Below are positions 7,408 through 14,418 of a stretch of DNA of 15,434 nt, in pieces. The stretch comes from an uncultured Chthoniobacterales bacterium (lineage in GTDB: Bacteria; Verrucomicrobiota; Verrucomicrobiia; Chthoniobacterales; CAKUMP01): assembly GCA_934667795.1 (NCBI GenBank), contig CAKUMP010000026.1:1-15434 (forward strand). Reading direction: 5' to 3'. A model generated the notes under the pieces. It saw nothing but the letters and a program-made list of their open reading frames with translations. It did not search any database and was not told where the DNA came from. How positions within the stretch are numbered: the stretch's first letter is position 1; every line of letters starts with the position of its first letter. Made by a program: the position numbers and the translations under genes.

Positions 7408-8061
7408 GTGACACCTGAAATGCATGAATCTTTTATACCTTCTGTCTGGCTGGGGCGTGTGGATTACCAGGAAGCCTGGGACATGCAGCAGAAAAAACAG
7501 GAAGAAATAAAAGCAGGAAATGCTTTGTCGGAAATTTTTCTTCTGGAACATCCGGATGTCATTACCATGGGGAGACACCGGGACGTTTCCAGCCTGGGGC
7601 CGAATCCTGAAACGCTTCCTTTTCCGGTAGTATATACCAATCGGGGAGGACAAGCCACCTGGCATGGACCGGGACAATTAGTGTCTTATCCTGTTATTGA
7701 CTTACGACTTTTTCGAATGGACCTGCACTGGTATCTGCGGGTACTGGAAGAAGCGATCATTTTGACGCTCAAGGAGCTGGGGATACAGAGTGGGCGTCTG
7801 GAAGGGAAAACGGGAGTCTGGGTAGAGGGAAGAAAAATTGCCTCCATCGGAGTAGGCGTCCGGAGTTGGATCACCCAGCACGGGATCGCGTTAAATGTGG
7901 ATAATCGCCTGGATGCGTTTCAGAGCTTTACTCCCTGTGGGATTAGTGGAGTAGAAATGACCTCCATTGCGCGGGAATCCGGGAATGCTCCGACGGTTCA
8001 GAAAGTGGGGGAACTCTTTGCGGTTCACCTGAATCAACAGCTCAACTTTCCTGCTTTTTAA
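7408..8061 (+). CDS. lipB: Octanoyl-[acyl-carrier-protein]:protein octanoyltransferase LipB
   Basis: LipB transfers octanoyl groups from acyl carrier protein to lipoyl domains of 2-oxoacid dehydrogenases and the glycine cleavage system, before LipA inserts sulfur. At 217 aa it is of normal length. Hallmarks are 'HPDVITMGRH' (about 48-57), 'RGGQATWHGPGQLVSYPVIDL' (79-99), Lys143 in 'GRKIASIGVGVR' and Cys177 in 'FTPCGISG'. Lys143 and Cys177 correspond to the Lys/Cys catalytic dyad described for mycobacterial LipB (Lys142/Cys176). The GTG at 7408 begins immediately after the ruvC TAA; ATG at 7420 is an alternative start and neither has a clear ribosome binding site. The pairing with ruvC looks like a housekeeping operon without functional linkage. 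Confidence 0.95.
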   Translation: MTPEMHESFIPSVWLGRVDYQEAWDMQQKKQEEIKAGNALSEIFLLEHPDVITMGRHRDVSSLGPNPETLPFPVVYTNRGGQATWHGPGQLVSYPVIDLRLFRMDLHWYLRVLEEAIILTLKELGIQSGRLEGKTGVWVEGRKIASIGVGVRSWITQHGIALNVDNRLDAFQSFTPCGISGVEMTSIARESGNAPTVQKVGELFAVHLNQQLNFPAF

Positions 8062-8066
8062 AACTC

Positions 8067-8090
8067 ACACGAAGACACGAAGACACGAAG
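8067..8090. repeat. ACACGAAG tandem repeat
   Basis: Three consecutive units of ACACGAAG follow directly after lipB. The sequence CTCACACGAAG at 8064-8074 is an exact inverted match of CTTCGTGTGAG at 8201-8211 inside repeat copy B, so the two could pair as arms of a large hairpin. This partly compensates for the decayed left arm of copy B. Confidence 0.65.
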
Positions 8091-8291
8091 ATTTTTTAGA
8101 GAAGGATAAGGCGGAGCGCATGGAGGTGGAGCGCTTGGGGAAGAGTTTCACGCTAAGAAAATTTATAAAAATTCCGGAATCTTTCTTCGTGGCTTCGCGA
8201 CTTCGTGTGAGGTACTTCTTCCAGGATGTGTACCTCACTTTTCTCCGCATTATCCCATTTAAAAAATCCTTTGTGTGAAATGGGTTCTTCA

Positions 8292-8309
8292 GCCGACGGG
8301 GACGTCGGC
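8292..8309. repeat. Perfect palindromic hairpin B1
   Basis: Identical 18-mer to hairpin A1: 7-bp stem and GGGA loop. It is unchanged although bases around it differ between the two repeat copies. Confidence 0.85.
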
Positions 8310-8317
8310 GTACCCAG

Positions 8318-8346
8318 AAAAAAGACCTGCCGACGGGGACGTCGGC
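8318..8346 (-). terminator. Terminator-like hairpin downstream of gspD
   Basis: Read on the minus strand, hairpin B2 (8329-8346) is followed after five bases by six T (8318-8323 complement). It lies about 125 nt past the gspD stop codon and could end the secretion operon transcript. The gap between stem and T run is not ideal, so confidence is limited. Confidence 0.4.
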
Positions 8347-8369
8347 GCTCCCAGGAGTGCTTGGGAAAA

Positions 8370-8402
8370 GTTTTACGCGAAGGGCGCAAGGGACGCAAAG
8401 GA
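8370..8402. repeat. CGCAAAG-type short intergenic repeat, copy 2
   Basis: This segment (GTTTTACGCGAAGGGCGC then AAGGGACGCAAAGGA) is similar to 5487-5520 but placed downstream of the long repeat, so the order of modules differs between the two intergenic regions. Confidence 0.6.
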
Positions 8403-8442
8403 GTATGGGGCTAAAATTGTTTTATACTAAGCGCTTTTGATA

Positions 8443-8472
8443 ATTGGTAATTAGTAATTAGTAATGACCAAT
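8443..8472. repeat. GTAATTA tandem within an ATTGGT/ACCAAT inverted pair
   Basis: GTAATTA is repeated at 8447-8453 and 8454-8460 with a partial third unit to 8465. ATTGGT (8443-8448) and ACCAAT (8467-8472) flank it as inverted arms; the right arm reaches the first base of the gspD stop codon. A weak AT-rich hairpin is possible. Confidence 0.6.
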
Positions 8473-10721
8473 CATCTCGCTTCCTTAAATGGAGTGAGTT
8501 CGACCGGGGCGGGGGGGAGAGTGGTCGTGGGGAGTTGCCATTCGGTGTCCCGGATTTCGCGGCCTGTATTGGTGCGATTTTGTTCATTTTGTGAAGCATT
8601 GAGGAGTTCATCCTGTGAACGGACCACCGTGGGTTGGATCATCACAATCAATTCATTTCGGTCCTTGCGTTTGATATTATTACGGAGGAAAAACCCGATA
8701 ATCGGGATGCGGCTGAGGTAAGGGATTCCGGATTCCACCTTATTGGTATCATCTGTGACCAACCCGCCGAGCACCACCGTACGGCCATTGGGGACCGTCA
8801 CTGTTGTGGTGAGCTGTTGGGTACTGATCGTGGGGATCTGGTTTCCGGAAATTTCGGTTTGTCCGGTAATACGGTCATTCAACTGCACAATTTCGAGCGT
8901 CACCTCGCGTTCTGAATTGATCAAAGGAATCACCTCGAGTTTGAGCACCACATCTTCATACGTGATATTGGATTGGAGAGCCGTACTGTTATTATTATTG
9001 AGGTCGGTAATCGTCGAAGTCGGGACCGCGACCTTATCACCGGAGAGGATCGTGGCTTTTCGGTTATTCGTGGTATAGACCGTTGGGCGGGAAAGGATAT
9101 TAAAGCGGGTCGTGGACTCCAGAGCGTTCACATAAATATCCAGCATATTATCCACCACCGCATAAGTCGTCAGTCCGGCGGGAAGTGGAAAATCGGTTGG
9201 GTTCAGGAGCGTTGTTGCATCCACAATAATATTATTGGCCCCCGTGCGGGTGCGGAGAGAACCTGCGATACCATCATTTCCATTTCCATCCGTTGTATAG
9301 CGTTGGATAATATCGATCCCGTACACATTTTCGTCATCGAGACGGAGCTGTCCGATCACCGTAGAGAGATACACCTGCATCGGGCGTTTATCCAGTTTTT
9401 CCAGCATCACCCGGACCTTGTCCTTGGCCTCCGGAGGACCGATCACCACAATGGAATTTGCGCGATCATCTGCAATGAGCGTCGTATTTCCCAGGCGGAC
9501 CGATTCCGGGAGCGGGTTGCTGTCGGGATCATTCAAGCGATCGGCAAATGCATTACTGCCGCCCCCTGCCGCGCCCCCGCCGGTATTGGTGCGAGTATTT
9601 TGGGTATTTTGATTTTGAGTTGCCGTATTTCGGAGGGCTTCAGCGGCGGAAATATCTTCCTCTTCTTCTGCCAGCAGATTGGAGAGCACCGGGAGAACAG
9701 ACGTTGCTTTCACATAGCTCAGAATATGTTCATAAGGGTCCATTAACTCCACCGCATCATCGAACTCCTTGATCAAGTTCCGCAGATACACGGCATTTAC
9801 CGGGCGAGTCCGAACCAGAATCCGGTTCGTGCGTTGATCTGCGACCACCTGAGTGTCGGGAGAAAGGAGGCCGGCCTGGAGCTGTGCGGCCGCATTTTGA
9901 TTTTGCGCATTATTGTTATTGGCATTTTGTGCCGGTGGAGCATTACCGGCTGCAGGCGCTCCCGTGCGCATACGACTTTGGATAAGCTCATTCATAATAT
10001 CGGCAACCCGTTTTGCGTCGGCACGATACAACTGGATAAATTCTGTGGTGATTTCCGCAGGTGGAACATCAATGAGCTCGCGCAGAGCGATCAACTGGCG
10101 AATGAGCGAGGAATTTTCTGTAATGACAACGGCCTGCGCATTTGGGACCGGGACAACCGAGCCGTACGGGTGGAGCGTCACATGCGTCTGGAAAATCGAG
10201 CTTGCCTCATTCGGGTCGATATAATGCAGTTGCATAAAATAGCTTGCCACGATTTCTCCATTTGGGAGGGACTGTGGGTCGCTGTAGAGCGCAACGCCTT
10301 CCGAGCGAGGCGTTTTTCCGGTCGTCGTATTGATAATTTTGAGCGTAGAGGGATCTGTCTGGATCAGCACATATCCATTCAGCAGGAGGTGGGATTCGAG
10401 AATATGAATGGCTTCTTCGGTTGCAACCGGTTCATTAACCAGAACGCGAAGCAGAGGTGTGTTTCCCAATTGGGAATCGCGGATAATGCGTTTGCTCGTC
10501 AAGCGTTCATACAAGTCGAGAATATCCTCAACGGGGTTCCCCGGGAACTGGAGAATGATCTGGTCATTCGGCGAAGCTGGTGGAGGAGGGGCCGGGAGTG
10601 GGGGAGCCGGGGTTGGCGTAGGGATTTGAGCCACAAGCGGAGCCGCCATGAGGAAGCTGGAAAAAATGGCGAACAAGGTAGAATAAAAATATTTCATAGT
10701 CATGAATTCAGGGTTCTGCAT
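8472..10721 (-). CDS. gspD: Type II secretion system secretin GspD
   Basis: Forms the multimeric outer-membrane channel of the type II secretion system. A signal peptide covers roughly residues 9-32 ('FYSTLFAIFSSFLMAAPLVAQ') followed by a Pro/Ala-rich linker (33-50). N0 spans about 53-130, N1 157-219 ('NEASSIFQTHV', 'NAQAVVITENSSLIRQLIALRELID'), N2 224-325, N3 331-447, and the secretin barrel 448-702. The secretin signature is clear: 'VPNGRTVVLGGLVTDD' followed by 'GIPYLSRIPIIGFFLRNN'. N2 carries an Asn/Gln/Ala-rich insert (252-290) and N3 a Gln/Asn/Gly-rich one (365-392). Starts at Met7 (10703) or Met9 (10697) would give a more conventional signal peptide than Met1 at 10721. It is the last gene of the operon, 11 nt after the GspC-like gene. 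A PilQ-type role is less likely given the gspIJK neighbours. Confidence 0.95.
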   Translation of the reverse strand: MQNPEFMTMKYFYSTLFAIFSSFLMAAPLVAQIPTPTPAPPLPAPPPPASPNDQIILQFPGNPVEDILDLYERLTSKRIIRDSQLGNTPLLRVLVNEPVATEEAIHILESHLLLNGYVLIQTDPSTLKIINTTTGKTPRSEGVALYSDPQSLPNGEIVASYFMQLHYIDPNEASSIFQTHVTLHPYGSVVPVPNAQAVVITENSSLIRQLIALRELIDVPPAEITTEFIQLYRADAKRVADIMNELIQSRMRTGAPAAGNAPPAQNANNNNAQNQNAAAQLQAGLLSPDTQVVADQRTNRILVRTRPVNAVYLRNLIKEFDDAVELMDPYEHILSYVKATSVLPVLSNLLAEEEEDISAAEALRNTATQNQNTQNTRTNTGGGAAGGGSNAFADRLNDPDSNPLPESVRLGNTTLIADDRANSIVVIGPPEAKDKVRVMLEKLDKRPMQVYLSTVIGQLRLDDENVYGIDIIQRYTTDGNGNDGIAGSLRTRTGANNIIVDATTLLNPTDFPLPAGLTTYAVVDNMLDIYVNALESTTRFNILSRPTVYTTNNRKATILSGDKVAVPTSTITDLNNNNSTALQSNITYEDVVLKLEVIPLINSEREVTLEIVQLNDRITGQTEISGNQIPTISTQQLTTTVTVPNGRTVVLGGLVTDDTNKVESGIPYLSRIPIIGFFLRNNIKRKDRNELIVMIQPTVVRSQDELLNASQNEQNRTNTGREIRDTEWQLPTTTLPPAPVELTPFKEAR

Positions 10722-10732
10722 GGAGATAAAAA

Positions 10733-11506
10733 TTACTGGGCTGGAGGTCGGTTGGGGCGTTGGATCTGCCGGCGTGGGCGTGAGGAAGAAGAGGAACTGG
10801 TATTACGGGAGCGATTGGTATTAGGCGCTGCGCGTGGAGTAGGGGGACGTGTCGGGGTGGTGGTTGCCGATGGTGTAGAAGTATTTGCGGCAGGTGGAGC
10901 CGCTGCCGCATCCGCAGCCGGAGGAGCGCTTGGGCCTGCCTGGAGTAATAAATAATCGTATCGGATTTCGGCCACTTCTGTTCCATTGGAAATGCGGGCA
11001 ACGACTTTTTCCGGATCCCGATTTATTTCCAGATCGACCAGAGTCAGTCCGTCGGCGGTGGGGTTTTGATGGATTGTAAAACGTTCCTGTGTGGATTTGT
11101 TAATGACGCGGATAAAGGGATGGGGGCCCACATTCCCAATGGCCACAATCGCGAGTGCATCAGCAAAACTACTGACCGCCTGTGTTTCGACCACGGAAGC
11201 AAGCGTAAAGGGAGAGCGTTTCCAGAGCGCTGCGTATCGGCTGGGAGAATACGCCGGGTCCACCACATCCAATGCGGAATCCTCTTGCTCCGGAGACGAA
11301 GCAGGCGACTGCGCATCGGGGTCAGACCGTTTCTCTGCAGAAGTATCTTCTGTATCCTCTGTGTCTTTCGTCGGGGAGGGTTCCGAAGAAATATCGGGTG
11401 CCTCCTCAGCAGGCGCCGGGGTGCTTTCCTGGGCGGACGCAGGTGCCGGGAAGCATAAGCAAAACAGGCAAAACAGGCAGAAAAGGATCAGGGGAAAATA
11501 TCTCAT
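10733..11506 (-). CDS. Putative GspC/PilP-like periplasmic connector with low-complexity tails
   Basis: A 257-aa exported protein lying between the gspM-like gene and gspD, where GspC or PilP-type connectors to the secretin are found. Residues 1-25 are a very hydrophobic signal or anchor ('FCLFCLFCLCF' partly encoded by a 9-nt tandem). Residues 27-80 are Pro/Ser/Glu/Asp-rich and likely disordered. A compact region at 86-190 ('YSPSRYAALWKRSPFTLAS', then 'AIVAIGNVGPHPFIRVINK') recalls the homology region of GspC/PilP in layout, though the match is weak by eye. The tail 191-257 is Ala/Pro/Thr/Ser-rich and becomes strongly basic. Its start overlaps the previous stop by 4 nt (ATGA), suggesting coupled translation. 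The role as connector is inferred mainly from position. Confidence 0.6.
   Translation of the reverse strand: MRYFPLILFCLFCLFCLCFPAPASAQESTPAPAEEAPDISSEPSPTKDTEDTEDTSAEKRSDPDAQSPASSPEQEDSALDVVDPAYSPSRYAALWKRSPFTLASVVETQAVSSFADALAIVAIGNVGPHPFIRVINKSTQERFTIHQNPTADGLTLVDLEINRDPEKVVARISNGTEVAEIRYDYLLLQAGPSAPPAADAAAAPPAANTSTPSATTTPTRPPTPRAAPNTNRSRNTSSSSSSRPRRQIQRPNRPPAQ
11462..11479. repeat. 9-nt tandem repeat inside the GspC-like signal sequence
   Basis: AAACAGGCA is repeated twice in a row (11462-11470, 11471-11479). On the coding strand it yields the repeated Phe-Cys-Leu of the signal segment. It could vary in copy number by slippage without breaking the frame. Confidence 0.6.
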
Positions 11507-12039
11507 GGTGCGTGTGTCTCCGGTTTATACCATTTTGCGATCGTAAGGTCACAAATCACCTGCGGAGGTTCTTTATCACTGATGAGATCGAACGACGGGA
11601 TTGCAATAAAGGCTTCCGGCGTTTGCAAAGTGGTCAGCCATTTTGTCAATGCTTCCAGCGAACCGCTGACCCGGAGCTGGACGGAATATTCCTGATAATC
11701 CGGGGTGATGGTCGGGTCGGGAAGTTTTTGATCGAGAATTCGGACATTTGCAGACTTTGCGGACTGCTGGATTTGTTGGAGGAGTTCGCTTGCGCCGACT
11801 CCGCTGGCGGGGGGAGCGGGCTGATGGGTTTTGAGCCACTCGTTGCGTTCCATCCAGAAATCTTTTTGCGCCAGCCAGGAATCCTGCTCCATTTTTGTGG
11901 CCTGGAGGGAAGTAATCTGACGTTTTGCCGTTTGCCATGACCGGATAGAAAACGAGAGCACGATCAGATTGACCATCAGAAAAAGTGCGATGGCAAGAAT
12001 GATAGAAAGTCGTTTTTCGCTGGCGGTGAGTGGACGCAT
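11503..12039 (-). CDS. gspM: GspM/PilO-like inner-membrane protein
   Basis: A 178-aa bitopic protein with the architecture of GspM/PilO, which sits in the inner-membrane platform with GspL. It has a short cytoplasmic start (1-10), one transmembrane helix (about 11-31, 'LSIILAIALFLMVNLIVLSF'), a charged Gln/Lys-rich probable coiled coil (32-70), a Pro/Ala linker and a ferredoxin-like periplasmic part (80-175) containing 'SVQLRVSGSLEALTKWLTTLQT', which is typical of PilO/GspM folds. It follows the GspL-like gene by 33 nt and overlaps the GspC-like gene by 4 nt. No Shine-Dalgarno sequence was seen. Sequence alone cannot separate GspM from PilO; the neighbouring gspIJK genes favour the type II system. 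Confidence 0.75.
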   Translation of the reverse strand: MRPLTASEKRLSIILAIALFLMVNLIVLSFSIRSWQTAKRQITSLQATKMEQDSWLAQKDFWMERNEWLKTHQPAPPASGVGASELLQQIQQSAKSANVRILDQKLPDPTITPDYQEYSVQLRVSGSLEALTKWLTTLQTPEAFIAIPSFDLISDKEPPQVICDLTIAKWYKPETHAP

Positions 12040-12072
12040 GAGTAAATAAAAATTATGTAAACTGGGGGGCGG

Positions 12073-13428
12073 TCATGGAGATTGCGTAGAAGTATCCGGG
12101 GTGAGCCGTTTTCCTAACAACTGGAACTGGGCAATATTATTCGAGAGTAATTTTGGTTGTGGGGCTTCCCATTGGAAAGGCACCCATTCGTTGCTTTCTT
12201 TCAAATCATTTGCCAATTTGAATGCAAGTGGAGCAGAAGCGGCTTCACCGGAAATGAAAAAGCCATTGAGTTTCTGTTGAAATTTAATCAGTCGCACGCC
12301 TTCTTCGGGGAGGAGGAGAGACATTTGATACAAACGTTCTACCGGGAAAATTTCTCGATTGATCGCGGGGTCGAGTGCCTGCCATTTGCGAGCGGTGGTC
12401 TGGAGCATTTGCACCTCCGGCTGGTGTTCACGGATTTGATCCTGGAGAGATTGCAACTGGTGTCGGGACTGAAGCCCCAGCCCCAAAAGCAGGAAAAATA
12501 AAAGCGCATAACCGGCAATCAGAATCTTTGCAGACTTTTGAATAAATGCCTGACGTTTCGCTTTTGAGCGTAGAATATCGACTTCCGGTGGGTTGAGGGA
12601 AACCGCGCCGGACGTTCCGGACGTGGAGGGTAAATGGGGGGAAGGCGAGGGAATGAGTTGAAGCGAAATGCCCGTTTCCTGAGAAATGTGCTGGAGTTCG
12701 GCAGGCGAAAGGTGCTGGAGATCGAGAGAAGTAAAAACAGGAATATTTTGCTGACTGTTTTGGGGTAAAACATGATCTGCCTGCAAGCCAAGAAGAATCG
12801 ATTGTATCTCCTTCATGCTGGAGAAATCGAGCGTGCTGGCGTTGATCTGCTGGAAATAAACCGGACGCTGATTACGCACGAGGATGAAAATCGGATACAC
12901 ATCTTCCCGGAGAAGATAAACTCCATCCTGCGGGTAAGACCATACAAAGACCGATGGGAAATACAGGTGCGTTTGGGAGAAAAGAAGTTTCTCGGGAATT
13001 TCCTGTATCAGGCAGCAAACGGAAACCTGGGTTTTTTCGCTTTGAGGAGTCGGTTTCCCCAGATCATGAAACAGAAGCCCACCGGTCTTGATTGCCGTCA
13101 CCGGAATCAGCCCGCGGGTTTCGAGATCCAGTTTGACAATGACTTCCAGATCCTCGCGGGAAGCCGGGATACATTTAAATATGCAATTTAAAAAATAGCG
13201 GGACGGCAGCGCAACCGCGCGCGGCGCAGGAGAGCCGGGGATTTCTTCTTGTGTCGGGAAAGTTGTTTCTAAAGAAATCGAAGAAGGAGAAGACGCCGGC
13301 GAGGGTGCAGATGCCTTTGGCGCAGCACTGCTCGAAGCAGAAGAACCGGACAAATTCCACCATTCCCATCGCCCGTTGGCGGGAATCAGTAAAGCGTTGG
13401 ATGTTGGTGGAATACGTTGAAAAATCAT
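12073..13428 (-). CDS. gspL: GspL/PilM-PilN-like platform protein
   Basis: Expected to link the cytoplasmic ATPase to the inner-membrane platform of the type II system. With ATG 13428 it has 451 aa: a divergent cytoplasmic actin-like region (1-295) holding 'NALLIPANGRWEWWNL' at its start, one transmembrane helix (about 300-320, 'AKILIAGYALLFFLLLGLGL'), a coiled-coil stretch rich in Gln ('HQLQSLQDQIREHQPEVQML') and a periplasmic ferredoxin-like end (375-445, 'GVRLIKFQQKLNGFFISGEA'). That TM-coiled-coil-ferredoxin layout is shared by GspL and PilN. A Ser/Pro/Ala-rich segment (about residues 28-70) is unusual for the family. A TTG at 13479 in the same frame would add 17 residues and leave only 3 nt after gspK; ATG is preferred because the predicted first strand begins right after it. 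Confidence 0.7.
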   Translation of the reverse strand: MIFQRIPPTSNALLIPANGRWEWWNLSGSSASSSAAPKASAPSPASSPSSISLETTFPTQEEIPGSPAPRAVALPSRYFLNCIFKCIPASREDLEVIVKLDLETRGLIPVTAIKTGGLLFHDLGKPTPQSEKTQVSVCCLIQEIPEKLLFSQTHLYFPSVFVWSYPQDGVYLLREDVYPIFILVRNQRPVYFQQINASTLDFSSMKEIQSILLGLQADHVLPQNSQQNIPVFTSLDLQHLSPAELQHISQETGISLQLIPSPSPHLPSTSGTSGAVSLNPPEVDILRSKAKRQAFIQKSAKILIAGYALLFFLLLGLGLQSRHQLQSLQDQIREHQPEVQMLQTTARKWQALDPAINREIFPVERLYQMSLLLPEEGVRLIKFQQKLNGFFISGEAASAPLAFKLANDLKESNEWVPFQWEAPQPKLLSNNIAQFQLLGKRLTPDTSTQSP

Positions 13429-13482
13429 GGTGATAGAACTCGGAAATCTGATTATGGTAAGGGGATAGTATCGCTGCAATGA

Positions 13483-14418
13483 TTATTCTTCGAGGACCTG
13501 GACAATAGAAGCATTCTGGTTGGATTTCCGGGTGATGACAGACAGAATTTTTGTATAATTTCCTACTTTGGCGGTGACTTTAATGCGAACGATGGGATCT
13601 TCAATACTGAGTAACGGGCGGATGGAAGCAAATTCGTCATCAGAAAGCCCAAGGAGCGACTGAACCTGGGAGAGGTCGGTAATTTGAGCGTCATCTTCTG
13701 TATTCAGTTCCCCATCGAGACCGGTGCGCGAACGTACCAGAGGGTCCACGCGTTCTACCGGCAACCGGGTAATCAGTGCCAGTATTTCCGCTGAAGCCTC
13801 GTTGACATTCACCGGCCCGGAACTCCACAATGTGAAATTTTCCTGCCAGTTCGGGTGTATTTCCTCCAGTAATTCCATGTTCTTCACTTGTGAAACCTCC
13901 GCAAACGACTCAAAGTTGCGGTTTCTTGGAAATTGAGACTGATTAAATTGCGCATAATAGTCGCGCTCCGCCCCATGAAGACGGGTTAAATCATCCGAAT
14001 CTTTCCAATCCAGGAGCGAATCCGCGATGGATTCTGCCCCCAGGAGGTCGAGCCCCCATTCCTGTAAAATGTAGAGCAAAATGTCGCGACGTTCATCCGT
14101 CAGGATAAAATTCAGATTAATGCGTCCTGCTTCGCTTTCGATAATGGTGGAAAATGATTCCTGGGAACTGAATTCTTGATGCAGAAGGGGGTCGTATTTG
14201 TCGATGGCGGGATGCATCGCGAGAGCGACAGCAGACTCTGCGAGTTGGTCGGCGCGTGTGGCTTTGGCGCGCGCGGCGTCTTCATCCAGACCGGTGCCGA
14301 GAAATTGTGCGAGAGACAGAACCGCCGCAGAAAGGATGGCGACTGCCCAGAGCATCAGGATCAGCGCGGATGCAGAATTTTTTAAAGGAAAAAATGTGCC
14401 TGTGCGGAGCTTCTTCAT
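13483..14418 (-). CDS. gspK: Type II secretion minor pseudopilin GspK
   Basis: GspK caps the pseudopilus tip with GspI and GspJ. The 311-aa protein has a basic leader followed by 'SASALILMLWAVAILSAAVLSLA', a type-IV-pilin-like helix without the Glu+5, as is usual for GspK. 'ESIADSLLDWKDSDDLTRLHGAERDYY' (around 129-155) is a family hallmark, and a helix-hairpin-helix-like segment follows ('GPVNVNEASAEILALITRLP', 201-220). It overlaps gspJ by 4 nt (ATGA) yet has the best ribosome binding site of the window: AAGGAGGTG (complement of 14423-14431) ends 4 nt before its ATG. The predicted leader cleavage point is not obvious, since no Gly precedes the helix; Ala or Ser occupies that position. Confidence 0.9.
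   Translation of the reverse strand: MKKLRTGTFFPLKNSASALILMLWAVAILSAAVLSLAQFLGTGLDEDAARAKATRADQLAESAVALAMHPAIDKYDPLLHQEFSSQESFSTIIESEAGRINLNFILTDERRDILLYILQEWGLDLLGAESIADSLLDWKDSDDLTRLHGAERDYYAQFNQSQFPRNRNFESFAEVSQVKNMELLEEIHPNWQENFTLWSSGPVNVNEASAEILALITRLPVERVDPLVRSRTGLDGELNTEDDAQITDLSQVQSLLGLSDDEFASIRPLLSIEDPIVRIKVTAKVGNYTKILSVITRKSNQNASIVQVLEE

Larger units (their letters stand above)
8135..8355 (+). repeat. Dispersed ~220-bp intergenic repeat, copy B
   Basis: Second copy of the repeat at 5594-5812, same orientation, also between convergent genes. The left inverted arm is altered (TCACGCTAAG instead of TCACACGAAG), while the right arm CTTCGTGTGA (8201-8210) is kept. CCCATTT and AAATGGG (around 8251 and 8277) form another inverted pair not quite perfect in copy A. 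The two 18-nt hairpins are identical to those of copy A and have the same 37-nt spacing. Confidence 0.85.
8062..8471. other. Intergenic region between convergent lipB and gspD, filled with repeats
   Basis: This 410-nt gap between the 3' ends of lipB (+) and gspD (-) holds an ACACGAAG tandem, long repeat copy B with two hairpins, a CGCAAAG-type repeat and a GTAATTA tandem. No believable gene was found; the short frames through it are translated repeat sequence. Confidence 0.75.

Noticed and set aside
5749..8346. CRISPR-like array of the palindromic 18-mers
   Set aside because: Only two units per site, with a spacer that is nearly the same in both copies, and no cas genes.
5594..8355. A composite mobile element bounded by the two long repeats
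   Set aside because: No transposase, integrase or target-site duplication is visible, and the enclosed genes include the housekeeping pair ruvC-lipB. Recombination between the repeats remains possible but there is no sign of transposition.
9834..10955. A 373-codon plus-strand open frame, and another of 257 codons at 8973-9746
   Set aside because: Both lie antisense to gspD and the GspC-like gene, whose families are clear. The translated sequences are rich in Arg/Cys/Ile/His with no recognisable domain; they arise from the codon pattern of the opposite strand.
8472..12039. Type IV pilus pilMNOPQ locus instead of a type II secretion operon
   Set aside because: The gene order partly resembles pilMNOPQ, but gspI, gspJ and gspK directly upstream in the same operon mark it as type II secretion.
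13429..13479. TTG start of the GspL-like gene at 13479
   Set aside because: A rarer start codon with no ribosome binding site, adding 17 residues with no family resemblance; kept only as an alternative.
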